Positions 14,797-23,259 of a stretch of 33,135 bases of DNA are shown piece by piece. Both the position numbers and the translations under genes were made by a program. Source of the stretch: an uncultured Mycoplasmatota bacterium. GTDB taxonomy: Bacteria; Bacillota_I; Bacilli_A; RF39; UBA660. Each line of letters opens with the position of its first letter. Position 1 is the stretch's first letter. Location of the stretch: NCBI GenBank assembly GCA_947574085.1, contig CANPIH010000007.1, forward strand, positions 1 to 33,135, read 5' to 3'. Below the pieces are notes generated by a model. It had not been told where the DNA came from and searched no databases. It was given only the letters and a program-made list of their open reading frames with translations.

Positions 14797-17157
14797 ATGA
14801 ATCTAGCTATTTATAATGCCAAAATTGCCAGTTTTCGTGAAGAAGTACGAGAATTAAAGAAAAATATTTTAAAACGGAAAATAGAAAATGTTTCGGATTT
14901 TAATGCCCTTTTTCGTGAGGTAAATTCCATGATTTCTGAATACAATGCTCTTTATTATGGATTTGCTAATCCAGTAAACCAAGAACAATTTATTAAATAT
15001 ATGGAAGGAGAAAATGATTTTTTGTCAACAATTAACAATTTAACGAAAATTTTAAAAGAGCATCACCAAAAAAATGGTCTTTTTGTGGAAGATTATGTAA
15101 TTCAAAAAGAATGGGAACATGTAAAAAAAATCATAGAATACAATAACTGTTTAGTCGAATTAAGAACTATTTTCCCAGAATTATCTGATTTTTCCAATCC
15201 AAAGAAAATAGAATATAATGATCGATTTGTATATTTAAATGAAAAAATTACTAAATTAGAGTTGGAAAAAAAGGAAGCAGAAAATCGAATTATTGAATTA
15301 AATAAAAATACACCAAAAGGAGAGTATAAAAAAGATCATGAAAAAATAGTCAAGGCTCAAGAGGAAATAAATCAAAAAGGAAAAGAAGCATTAAGATCTA
15401 TAGGCTATATTTTAGAAACAAAAGATAAAAATATAGAAACTTCTACATTTTCAGAAACAGTTTCTATCGATAAAGAAAGTATAGTAATTCGAGAGGAATA
15501 TTTAAACTCTCTTCCTACCATTACTTCCAAAATAGAATATGTGGAGGCAGTGCTTGATAATATTGAAAGATTACCAGGAAAAAAAGTCTTAAAGTTTAAA
15601 GGTTCAACAGAAACCATAGCTAAAAGCTTTAGAGGACGTTATCTTATTTATCAGCAAAGACTTATAAAATTAAAAGAGCAATACGAAGAGGAACAAAAAA
15701 AATTTTTGCGAAAAATTGAAGAAGAACACGAAGCGGTTGCTCTAGCCGAAGAAGAAGCAAGAGAAGATAAAATTGAGCTTTATATCATAGGAAAAAATTT
15801 ACAAGATATAGAAGAGGAACTTTTTGCTTTAGGAAACGAGGCTACACCTTATATCAATACCAATAAAGTAGCTATTGTTGCTTCAGTTCACGAGGAACCT
15901 TTTTATGTATTAAAAACAAAACTGGAAAAATTTAATAAAATTTTTGTGGAGTATAAAAGTTTGCAAAAAAAATACCAGAAATTAGCTAATTTTCTTCAAA
16001 TTGAACCTATTTCAACTTTAGAAAAATGGAAAATTATTGAAAAAGAAGAAAAAAAATGTTTTGAAGAGATAGAATTTTTAAAAAAGCAAACAGAAACAAA
16101 AGAGACAAAAAGTAAAATTAATCAGTTAAAAAATGAAATCTATAAAAAAAATCAGAGTAAAGAATTTGCTTTATTTGTCAATATCAAAAACATGTTATCA
16201 ACTTATTATTTAAATAATAACATTCGCTCTTTTTATGAAAAAATTATGAAAGATCCAAAAAAGTTTCTTTTATCAAAAGATTACGCAAATGATGAAAAAA
16301 GACAAATATTTATGGATTTAATAGCAAAAACTTCAGAGTATATAAAAAAATCTCAAGAAAAAAGGGCAAAAGATTCTAAGAAACCGATAAAAACAAAAGA
16401 AATAATAGAAAATTCGTTTATAGAATTAAAAAGAAATTTGAATTTAATTCCTAAAACAAAAAAAAATGTTTTCAAAATCAAGAAAAATAGAGAAGCAAAT
16501 TATAAAACAAAATTAGCCTATACTGTTTGTGCAACGGCTACTGGATGTGCCTTTTTACTTGGGTTAAATGTTATTAGTTATGCGTGCAATAGTACTTCTT
16601 CGAAAAAAGTATTTACAGCGAATACAAAAGAATTTATGACCTCTAATTCCAGTCGTATAAGTGGTAGTATAGAAAAAGATATAAAGAAAGTTTTAAATGA
16701 AGAAAACAAACAAATTCAAAATGTTTTAAAAAATACATATTCTTATACTGAAAATGAACTAGAAGATTTTAAAAAAGAAAAAATTGCATTAGAAAAAGTA
16801 AAAAAAGATGTAAATCAGGATAATCAGAAAAGAAATTTTGATGACCTTTTTACTAATAAAAATGGTGTTTACATTTCGCAAGAAGACTTACTGAAGGAAG
16901 AGAACAAACAACCACTTTATTTTTCTGAGGATAGTCTAAGTACGGTAAAAGGAATTGTTTATTCTTATAATGGAACCAGTATTACAATTTTTGAAGATGA
17001 TCCAGAAGCTAAAGAAAAAATAAAAGCTATAGAAAACCATGGTGCAAAACAAATTGGTTATGTGGGAACGAATCTACAAGCTATTGGAACAGGCTATGAA
17101 GGTTTTTTCGCTAATAAAGATATTCAATTTGTAGAAGAGGAAGGACGCAGTAGATAA
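14797..17157 (+). CDS. Large coiled-coil single-pass membrane protein, unrecognised family
   Basis: 786 residues. Residues 1 to about 570 are hydrophilic and Lys/Glu-rich, with long predicted coiled-coil stretches (about 120-170, 285-330, 420-460) and no ATPase or nuclease motif that I can see. A basic patch (KKNVFKIKKNREANYKTK) precedes the single membrane helix (about 574-597, TVCATATGCAFLLGLNVISYA). By the positive-inside rule the 570-residue part is cytoplasmic and the last 190 residues are outside. The outer part starts with a Ser/Lys linker and coiled coil and ends in a compact region (GIVYSYNGTSITIFEDD, KQIGYVGTNLQAIGTGYEGF). It sits directly after pbpB with its own promoter, and its stop overlaps the next ATG by one base. 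A scaffold role at the division site or envelope is a guess from location. Confidence 0.6.
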   Translation: MNLAIYNAKIASFREEVRELKKNILKRKIENVSDFNALFREVNSMISEYNALYYGFANPVNQEQFIKYMEGENDFLSTINNLTKILKEHHQKNGLFVEDYVIQKEWEHVKKIIEYNNCLVELRTIFPELSDFSNPKKIEYNDRFVYLNEKITKLELEKKEAENRIIELNKNTPKGEYKKDHEKIVKAQEEINQKGKEALRSIGYILETKDKNIETSTFSETVSIDKESIVIREEYLNSLPTITSKIEYVEAVLDNIERLPGKKVLKFKGSTETIAKSFRGRYLIYQQRLIKLKEQYEEEQKKFLRKIEEEHEAVALAEEEAREDKIELYIIGKNLQDIEEELFALGNEATPYINTNKVAIVASVHEEPFYVLKTKLEKFNKIFVEYKSLQKKYQKLANFLQIEPISTLEKWKIIEKEEKKCFEEIEFLKKQTETKETKSKINQLKNEIYKKNQSKEFALFVNIKNMLSTYYLNNNIRSFYEKIMKDPKKFLLSKDYANDEKRQIFMDLIAKTSEYIKKSQEKRAKDSKKPIKTKEIIENSFIELKRNLNLIPKTKKNVFKIKKNREANYKTKLAYTVCATATGCAFLLGLNVISYACNSTSSKKVFTANTKEFMTSNSSRISGSIEKDIKKVLNEENKQIQNVLKNTYSYTENELEDFKKEKIALEKVKKDVNQDNQKRNFDDLFTNKNGVYISQEDLLKEENKQPLYFSEDSLSTVKGIVYSYNGTSITIFEDDPEAKEKIKAIENHGAKQIGYVGTNLQAIGTGYEGFFANKDIQFVEEEGRSR

Positions 17158-17444
17158 TGGAAAAATTTGAATTGTATAAGATTTTAACTATAGAAACTGA
17201 AGAAGGTAATGATAAAGATTATACCATTGCAAATATATTAGAATATAATGAGACCACTTATTTTTATCTAATTGAAGTTGACAAAGAAGAGAATTTAATT
17301 GAAAAAAATCAAATGATTGTTAGATTAGTTAGTCAAAATGGAGAAGACGCAGTAGAAAAAGTTACTAATAAAGAGGAATTGAAAGAAGTAACAAGTTTAT
17401 TTTTTGATATATTTAGAGACGAAATTGAAAAGGACAATAATTAA
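17157..17444 (+). CDS. DUF1292-like small acidic protein
   Basis: 95 residues, strongly acidic. The layout (IANILEYNETTYFYLIEVDKE, then VTNKEELKEVTSLFFDIFRDE) parallels the DUF1292 pattern seen at 1062-1337: F/Y-rich strand, acidic turn, C-terminal helix after a short Glu-rich motif. I therefore place it as a divergent member, with moderate confidence. It is translationally coupled to the 786-residue membrane protein by TAATG, so the two products may work together. The terminator stem begins inside its last codons. Confidence 0.6.
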   Translation: MEKFELYKILTIETEEGNDKDYTIANILEYNETTYFYLIEVDKEENLIEKNQMIVRLVSQNGEDAVEKVTNKEELKEVTSLFFDIFRDEIEKDNN

Positions 17445-17455
17445 TGTCCTTTTTT
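17428..17455 (+). terminator. Intrinsic terminator after the DUF1292-like gene
   Basis: AAAAGGACA (17428-17436), an 8-nt loop and TGTCCTTTT (17445-17453) form a perfect 9-bp stem followed by T residues to 17455. It closes the pbpB-adjacent unit before the polysaccharide cluster. Confidence 0.88.
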
Positions 17456-17508
17456 GCATAAAAAAATTGCCTTAATTTTTATGTTTTTGTAGACTTTTGT
17501 AAAGTTTA

Positions 17509-17517
17509 TGGTATACT
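17509..17517 (+). promoter_or_regulatory. Extended -10 promoter of the polysaccharide cluster
   Basis: TGGTATACT (17509-17517) is an extended -10 (TG-N-TATACT). TTGTAG lies 19 nt upstream, a rather long spacer, which fits the use of an extended -10. The leader to the first ATG is about 65 nt and holds GAGAGGAGA before the start. Confidence 0.5.
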
Positions 17518-17587
17518 AATAGTCAATTTTACAAATTTTTATTATAATGATGTTAACAAGGGGATAAAAAGTGAGAGGAGATATTTT

Positions 17588-18265
17588 ATGAATACAAATA
17601 GTGTGATGATCGGCGATTCAATTAAACTCAATACTCGTATAAATAGTTTACTTTATTTAAAAATAAAACGTGTTTTTGATATTTTTTTCGGCTTATTTGG
17701 AGTGTTTTGCATGTTACCCATTGCTTTTATTATTAAAATAATTTGTATTTTTAATCATGATCATAATAGTATATTCTTCAAACAACAAAGAATTGGAAGA
17801 AATGGTAAAATGTTTTCAATGTATAAATTTAGAACAATGGTTCCTAATGCTAATCAAGCTTTAATCGAACTTATGCGTACCAATCCAGATTTTAGAAATG
17901 AATATTACCAAAACAAAAAAGTCAAGAATGATCCTCGCATTACAAAAATAGGAAAAATCTTGCGTAAAACATCATTAGATGAAATACCTCAATTTATAAA
18001 CGTTTTATTAGGTGATATGAGTTTAGTAGGAAATCGTCCTTATTTACCTATTGAAAAAGAAGATATGGGAGGGTATTTTAACATCATAACCTCTACGAAA
18101 CCAGGCTTAACTGGAATTTGGCAAGTTAGTGGTCGTAGCAATACAACTTTTCAAAAGAGATTGATTTTAGAAAAAAATTACAGTTTAAATTATAGCCTTA
18201 AAATAGATCTAGAAATTATTTGGAAAACTATTATTCAAATTTTTAAAAGAGAAGGAGCAGAATAA
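17588..18265 (+). CDS. Undecaprenyl-phosphate sugar phosphotransferase (priming glycosyl-1-P transferase)
   Basis: 225 residues, the short monotopic (PglC/WcaJ C-terminal domain) form. A hydrophobic re-entrant helix (about 30-52) follows KRVFDIFFGLFG. The conserved cytosolic motifs are FFKQQRIGRNGKMFSMYKFRTM, KIGKILRKTSLDEIPQFINV, GDMSLVGNRPYL and KPGLTGIWQVSGRS. It transfers a sugar-1-phosphate to undecaprenyl phosphate at the inner membrane face, starting each repeat unit. It is the first gene of the polysaccharide operon. The sugar cannot be read from the sequence. Confidence 0.93.
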   Translation: MNTNSVMIGDSIKLNTRINSLLYLKIKRVFDIFFGLFGVFCMLPIAFIIKIICIFNHDHNSIFFKQQRIGRNGKMFSMYKFRTMVPNANQALIELMRTNPDFRNEYYQNKKVKNDPRITKIGKILRKTSLDEIPQFINVLLGDMSLVGNRPYLPIEKEDMGGYFNIITSTKPGLTGIWQVSGRSNTTFQKRLILEKNYSLNYSLKIDLEIIWKTIIQIFKREGAE

Positions 18266-18292
18266 AAATGAAAAGGGAGAAAAAAGTGTGTT

Positions 18293-18322
18293 AAAATAAC
18301 TATAGATATAGTTATTTTTTTT
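18293..18322 (+). terminator. Hairpin terminator or attenuator inside the polysaccharide operon
   Basis: AAATAACTA (18294-18302), a 6-nt loop and TAGTTATTT (18309-18317) followed by T residues to 18322. It lies between the priming transferase and the first glycosyltransferase, which have no separate promoter that I can see. Partial read-through or regulated attenuation is therefore likely. A possible 8-codon open frame with a ribosome site (18268-18294) ends exactly at the stem. Confidence 0.75.
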
Positions 18323-18341
18323 ATAAGGAGTTGAATAAGAT

Positions 18342-19589
18342 TTGAAGAAAAGACGAATGTTACTATATGCTCATTATTTTTACCCTGAAGTAGCTTCAAC
18401 GGCTCAAATTCTTACTGACTTATGTCAAGGCTTAAAAGATGAATTTTTAATTACAGTTGTTTGCACAGTTCCAAGTTATGTAGGTAAAATAGATAAAAAA
18501 TACAAACAAAAGAAATATTATTTTGAAAATTACGAGGGAATAAAATTAATTAGAGTTCGAGTTAAAGAATTTCAAAAGAAAAAGAAAATAAGTAGATTAA
18601 TGCATATACTTAGCTATTTTTGGAATGCCATTTTTGCAACTTTTAAAGTTGGACATCAAGACATAGTTTTTGCAATATCTCAACCTCCAATTTTAGGAGG
18701 TATTCTTGGAAATTTAGGACGAATAATTACAAAGGGAAAATTTATTTATAATATTCAAGATTTTAATCCAGAACAAATTATGGCTGTAAAATATTCAAAA
18801 AATAAATTTCTTTTAAAGTGTCTTCTTTGGCTTGATAAACATTCTTGTCAAAAAGCGGACCTGATTATCACCGTAGGATATGATATGCAAAAAACTCTAG
18901 AAAAACGTTTTTTTAAAAAGAAAGTACCTCAAAATGTTGTAATACATAATTGGATAAATGAAAGAGAAGTTTATCCTTTAGAAAAAACAAACAAAAACGT
19001 TCAAAAATTTCAAAAAAAGTTTGCTTTGGAAAATAAATTTGTAATTATGTATTCTGGAAATTTAGGATTGTATTATGATTTAGAAAATTTAATAAAAGTA
19101 TTTCAAGAATTTAAAGAAGAAAAAGAAATAGTTTTTGTTTTTGTAGGAGATGGCTCATTAAAAGAAAAATTAGAACAATACGCTTTTAGTAACAAATTAG
19201 ACAATATAACATTTATTCCTTATCAAGAAAAAAAGAATTTAATTTATAGTTTGAATTCTGCAAATATTCATTTGGTTACCAATGCAAAAGGAATCAAAGG
19301 GATTTCTGTACCAAGTAAAATTTATGGTTGCTTAGCAACCAATATTCCTATTTTTGGGATAGTTGAAAAAGGATCAGAGGCATGGAATATTATTAAAAAA
19401 TCCAATTGTGGAATTCTTTCTTCTCCAGAAAAGTATGAAGATATTAAACAAAATTTGCAAAAAATAATATTAGAAAAAGAAGAATTTGTAAATCAGCATA
19501 AAACAGGTAGAAAGTATTTAGAAGAAAATTTTACAAAAGACAAAGCGGTTCATAAATACCTTGAGGAAATAAAAAAGTTAATTGAGTAG
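18342..19589 (+). CDS. Glycosyltransferase family 4 (WbuB-like)
   Basis: 415 residues, GT-B fold. It opens LLYAHYFYPEVASTAQILTDLCQGL, the typical start of WbuB-type GT4 enzymes. The C-terminal nucleotide-sugar half has VIMYSGNLGLYYDLENLI, FVFVGDGSLKEKLEQ, ISVPSKIYGCLATNIPIFG and the E-x7-E-like segment (EKGSEAWNIIKKSNCG). It probably adds the second sugar to the lipid-linked unit. The TTG at 18342 is chosen because AAGGAG (18325-18330) is 11 nt upstream. The next in-frame ATG at 18357 is too far from it. Confidence 0.88.
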   Translation: MKKRRMLLYAHYFYPEVASTAQILTDLCQGLKDEFLITVVCTVPSYVGKIDKKYKQKKYYFENYEGIKLIRVRVKEFQKKKKISRLMHILSYFWNAIFATFKVGHQDIVFAISQPPILGGILGNLGRIITKGKFIYNIQDFNPEQIMAVKYSKNKFLLKCLLWLDKHSCQKADLIITVGYDMQKTLEKRFFKKKVPQNVVIHNWINEREVYPLEKTNKNVQKFQKKFALENKFVIMYSGNLGLYYDLENLIKVFQEFKEEKEIVFVFVGDGSLKEKLEQYAFSNKLDNITFIPYQEKKNLIYSLNSANIHLVTNAKGIKGISVPSKIYGCLATNIPIFGIVEKGSEAWNIIKKSNCGILSSPEKYEDIKQNLQKIILEKEEFVNQHKTGRKYLEENFTKDKAVHKYLEEIKKLIE

Positions 19590-19597
19590 GTGTCTTA

Positions 19598-20317
19598 ATG
19601 AAAGAAAGAGATTTTTTTATATCAGTTGCTATGGCAACATATAATGGTGAACAATTTATTCATGAACAAATTGCTTCTATTTTAAAAAATTTAAATGAAA
19701 AAGATGAACTTATAATATCGGATGATGACTCAACAGATCGTACAATACCTATTATTCTTTCTTTTAAAGACAGAAGAATTCATGTAATAAAAGGACCAAA
19801 AAAAGGAGTAAAGCAAAACTTTGCAAATGCAATTGCCAGTTGTAAAGGAAAATACATTTTTTTATCGGATCAAGATGACCTATGGCATAAAGAAAAAGTG
19901 GAAAAGATTTTGGAAGTTTTTCAAAAAGAAAGATGTGATTGTGTGACCCATGATTGTGAAGTGGTAAATAATGATAATTCTAAAGTAATCATTGCTTCTT
20001 TTTTTGCTCATAGAAAATCAAAGCCTGGAATTATTCAAAATATATATAAAAATAAATATTTAGGTTGCTGTATGGCTTTTCATAAAAATATGATAAAATA
20101 TATATTACCTATTCCAGATACAATTGAAATGCATGATCAATGGATAGGAATTGTATGTGATAAATATGGAAAATCTGTTTTTTTAAAAGAAAAATTGATA
20201 AAATATCGTCGTCATGCTAAAAATGTATCTGCAATGCACCATTATCCACTAGCAAAAATGATTAAAAATAGAATTGTATTGCTAATTGAATTTTACAAAA
20301 GAGTAAAAAGAAAGTAA
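19598..20317 (+). CDS. Glycosyltransferase family 2
   Basis: 239 residues, GT-A fold. The N-terminus ISVAMATYNGEQFIHEQIASIL is followed by the nucleotide-binding DDDSTDRT and the acceptor-side SDQDDLWHKEKVEKI, the standard GT2 set. MHDQWIGIVC further on resembles rhamnosyltransferase-type members. It has no membrane helices, so it works on the cytosolic face. It starts 8 nt after the preceding transferase. Donor and acceptor sugars are not predictable. Confidence 0.88.
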   Translation: MKERDFFISVAMATYNGEQFIHEQIASILKNLNEKDELIISDDDSTDRTIPIILSFKDRRIHVIKGPKKGVKQNFANAIASCKGKYIFLSDQDDLWHKEKVEKILEVFQKERCDCVTHDCEVVNNDNSKVIIASFFAHRKSKPGIIQNIYKNKYLGCCMAFHKNMIKYILPIPDTIEMHDQWIGIVCDKYGKSVFLKEKLIKYRRHAKNVSAMHHYPLAKMIKNRIVLLIEFYKRVKRK

Positions 20318-20338
20318 TTAAATAAAAAGAAAGGTTGA

Positions 20339-21406
20339 ATGAGTATGATTCCATATATCCTTTTAATATTCTTAATAGTTGTTTCTTATTTTTTAATAAA
20401 CAAACGATTCAATAATGCTAAAAAAAAATATTGCATTTTTGTAGGAGTCCTTTTATTTTTACTCCTTGCTTTTCGTAATACATCTTTAGGTATAGACCTA
20501 AAAAGATTATATATTCCCTATTTTAATATTATTAAAAATTTATCTTTTGGAGAAACAATCCGTTTTAGTCAGAGTCACCAAACAGAAGTTGTATTTTATT
20601 TGCTAAACAAAACAATTTCATTATTTACTGACAATATTCATTTTTATTTAGCTATTGTAGCCATTCCATATATTTTTACAGTTAGTCGATTTATTTACAA
20701 ATACTCAAAAAATCCACTTTTAAGTTTTTTGATTTTTCTTTCTTTAAACTATTATTGTTTTAGTTTTTCGGCCTTGCGTCATACTTTAGCAGCGAGTTTC
20801 TTAATTTTTAGTTATGATTATTTAAAAGAAAAAAAATGGTTACCCTTTCTTTTTTGTGTAATACTTGCTTCTTTATTTCATCGTACAGCTTTCATTTTTT
20901 TGCTTGCTTATCCTTTAGCGTATTTAAAAATAAATTGGAAGCAAATTGTGCTTAGCCTTTTGCTTATTTTTTGTTCTACTTTATTAAGAGATTTTTTATT
21001 CCAGTTGCTATTTTTTATTTTTGATTCTGGACATTTTGCTAATTATTTAAATATTGGAGAATCAATGAGTTTGGTATTTTTTACCATTAATTTTTTACTA
21101 TATTTATTTATGATATACTTATTTAAGAATAATAAAAATAAAATGGAAAATCGTGTTCTTTTGAATTTACAATTTTTATGTATTTGCTTTGCTTCTTTAA
21201 CTCCTGTATTAGGAGAAATGATTCGAATTAGTTTCTTCTTTGGTGTATTCTTATGTGCAAGTTTACCCAATGCCATAGAGAATTCAAAATACGCACAAAA
21301 TAAAAAGGTATATTATAGTGTTTTAAGTATTAGTTTTATTCTTTATTTTTTCAACTTCACCCTTTATAATAGTTCATTAGTACCTTATGTAAGTATTTTT
21401 GATTAG
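20339..21406 (+). CDS. EpsG-family polysaccharide polymerase (Wzy-type)
   Basis: 355 residues, almost wholly hydrophobic with about ten membrane helices. The segment LLAFRNTSLGIDLKRLYIPYF near the N-terminus and FSFSALRHTLAASFLIFSYDYL in the middle match the EpsG/Wzy pattern (R-x5-G-D/L-Y and R-x3-A). Such proteins join lipid-linked repeat units outside the membrane. Two ATGs six nucleotides apart (20339, 20345) are both possible starts; spacing from AAGG slightly favours the second. One polymerase next to one flippase fits a Wzx/Wzy pathway. Confidence 0.82.
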   Translation: MSMIPYILLIFLIVVSYFLINKRFNNAKKKYCIFVGVLLFLLLAFRNTSLGIDLKRLYIPYFNIIKNLSFGETIRFSQSHQTEVVFYLLNKTISLFTDNIHFYLAIVAIPYIFTVSRFIYKYSKNPLLSFLIFLSLNYYCFSFSALRHTLAASFLIFSYDYLKEKKWLPFLFCVILASLFHRTAFIFLLAYPLAYLKINWKQIVLSLLLIFCSTLLRDFLFQLLFFIFDSGHFANYLNIGESMSLVFFTINFLLYLFMIYLFKNNKNKMENRVLLNLQFLCICFASLTPVLGEMIRISFFFGVFLCASLPNAIENSKYAQNKKVYYSVLSISFILYFFNFTLYNSSLVPYVSIFD

Positions 21407-21420
21407 AAGGAGATGTATTT

Positions 21421-22329
21421 ATGGACAAAGAAACAATGGAAGCCTTAGAAAAAATAGTAGCCAAATACAATTTACTTATAGCTTCTAAAGAATATAAAAC
21501 AGGAGTAAAATGGATAGAACTTAATACTCTTATGAAAAAAGGAAAAATTTTTACCATCTTAAAAAAAATTATTGTTCATAAAAAGATAAAAAAATATGAA
21601 AATCCTACGCCCACTTTTTTTTCAATTAACAACACACCCATCGTTAAAAAGAAAATTGTTATATACTCTTGCATAATTGGAGATTACGACAATATAAGAA
21701 ATCCAATTTTTAAAAATCCTAATTGTGACTATATTCTTTTTACAGATAATTCCAAAATTCAAAAATGTAGTTGGGATATTCAAGAAATAGCAAAAGAAAT
21801 AAAAGAAAAATATTCCAATAATAAAACAATAATCAATCGTTATTATAAATTAAATCCACAAGAGTTGTTTCCAAATTACGATTATGCAATTTATGTAGAT
21901 GGTAATGTTGAAATCGTATCGGATTTAACCACATTAATTCATAACGTTGGTTCTTTAGGAATTGCTTTACATAAGCATTGCTTTCGTAACTGCATATATG
22001 ATGAATTAGAAGCCTGCAAAATTTTAAAAAAAGGAAATATTTTCAAACTTCAAAATCAAATCGAAAATTATAAAAAGGAAAATTTTCCTTCTCACTATGG
22101 GATGGCAGAATGTGGTTTAATAATTACCGATTTAAAAGAAGAAGTAGCAAAAGAAATTATGAGAGATTGGTTTTTGGAGTTTTTTCATTCTTCAAGTTTA
22201 AGAGATCAAATTGCATTACCATATATTTTATGGAAGAAAAATATCAAAGTAGAGCAAATTACAACCTTAGGAAATAATATTTTCCAAAATCCCAAAATGA
22301 TTATTCATAAAAATCATAAAAAAAATTAA
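21421..22329 (+). CDS. DUF616 family glycosyltransferase-like protein
   Basis: 302 residues, soluble. After a Lys-rich N-terminal 70 residues comes KIVIYSCIIGDYDNI, then CDYILFTDN, IINRYYKLNPQELFPNYDYAIYVDGNVEI and LGIALHKHCFRNCIYDE. This is the sequence pattern of DUF616/TOD1-type proteins, in which DGN takes the place of the metal-binding DXD. They are treated as glycosyltransferases on structural grounds; the activity is unproven for most members. It lies between the polymerase and the TupA-like gene, so it is taken to modify the repeat unit. Confidence 0.78.
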   Translation: MDKETMEALEKIVAKYNLLIASKEYKTGVKWIELNTLMKKGKIFTILKKIIVHKKIKKYENPTPTFFSINNTPIVKKKIVIYSCIIGDYDNIRNPIFKNPNCDYILFTDNSKIQKCSWDIQEIAKEIKEKYSNNKTIINRYYKLNPQELFPNYDYAIYVDGNVEIVSDLTTLIHNVGSLGIALHKHCFRNCIYDELEACKILKKGNIFKLQNQIENYKKENFPSHYGMAECGLIITDLKEEVAKEIMRDWFLEFFHSSSLRDQIALPYILWKKNIKVEQITTLGNNIFQNPKMIIHKNHKKN

Positions 22330-22347
22330 AAGAGGGAGAAGAAACTT

Positions 22348-23259
22348 ATGATTCAGAAAATAAAAAGTTATATTTTGCATCCTAATAAATGGATTGTTTT
22401 TTTGGCTTCTAGAAATATTTTAAAAATAAATGATGAAAAATATTTAAAAATTATCTATAAAATAATAATGGGTAAACAACTAAATTTAGAAAATCCTATA
22501 ACTTTTAATGAAAAAATAAATTGGTTAAAATTGTATGATCGAAAAGAAATTTATACAATTATGGTTGATAAATATTTGGTGAAGAATTGGGTGGCCTCAA
22601 AAATAGGAGAAGAATATATAATTCCAACAATAAATGTATACAATTCTTGGAAAGAAATTAATTTTGATGATTTACCAAATCAATTTGTTTTAAAATGCAA
22701 TCATGACTCGGGTGGAAATATTGTTTGTCAAGATAAAAAAAACTTAGATTTCCAAAAAGCTAAGAAAAAAATTAAAAAAACATTACGAAGAAATTTTTAT
22801 TATTTGGCTCGAGAATGGCCTTATAAGAATGTAGATAAAAAAATAATTGTGGAAAAGTACATGAGCGATGATAAGCAAAAAAAAGGATTGATCGATTACA
22901 AATTTATGTGCTTTCATGGAAAAGCCAAATACATTTTTGTTTGTCAAAATCGAGAGAGTAAATTTGGTGTAACAATTGATATCTTAAATACAAAGTGGGA
23001 AAAATTGCCTTATAGACGAAAAAATCATAATTCTAGTAAAAATATAATAAAACCTAAAAATTATGAATTAATGATTCAATTGGCAGAAAAGTTAGCAGAA
23101 AATGTTCCTTTTTTAAGAGTCGATTTTTATGAAATAAACTATAAAGTTTACTTTGGAGAAATGACATTTTATCCTGGTGGTGGACTAGAAAAATTTGAAC
23201 CAGAAGATTTTGATAAAATTCTAGGAGACAGCTTGGAAATAGGAGGGATAAGAAAATGA
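22348..23259 (+). CDS. TupA-like ATP-grasp ligase
   Basis: 303 residues. Motifs ENPITFNEKINWLKLYDR, MVDKYLVKNWVASKIGEEYIIP, FVLKCNHDSGGNIVCQDK and FLRVDFYEINYKVYFGEMTFYPGGGLEKF match the ATPgrasp_TupA family. TupA of alkaliphilic Bacillus is linked to teichuronopeptide synthesis, joining amino acids to a cell-wall polymer. By analogy this enzyme may attach an amino acid or other amine/carboxyl group to the polysaccharide; the substrate is unknown. Its stop overlaps the flippase ATG (ATGA). Confidence 0.85.
   Translation: MIQKIKSYILHPNKWIVFLASRNILKINDEKYLKIIYKIIMGKQLNLENPITFNEKINWLKLYDRKEIYTIMVDKYLVKNWVASKIGEEYIIPTINVYNSWKEINFDDLPNQFVLKCNHDSGGNIVCQDKKNLDFQKAKKKIKKTLRRNFYYLAREWPYKNVDKKIIVEKYMSDDKQKKGLIDYKFMCFHGKAKYIFVCQNRESKFGVTIDILNTKWEKLPYRRKNHNSSKNIIKPKNYELMIQLAEKLAENVPFLRVDFYEINYKVYFGEMTFYPGGGLEKFEPEDFDKILGDSLEIGGIRK

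Larger units (their letters stand above)
14558..15483 (+). repeat. Tandem duplication, copy 2
   Basis: This copy begins with a decayed fragment of the pbpB 3' end (from 14560) and continues through a second promoter/leader into the intact 786-residue-protein gene. The repeat boundary inside that gene is near AAAGAAAGTATA (ending about 15483), matching 14541-14553 of copy 1. Confidence 0.9.

Noticed and set aside
14797-17157. SMC or EzrA orthologue
   Set aside because: No Walker motifs or ABC signature for SMC, and the membrane helix is near residue 580 rather than N-terminal as in EzrA.
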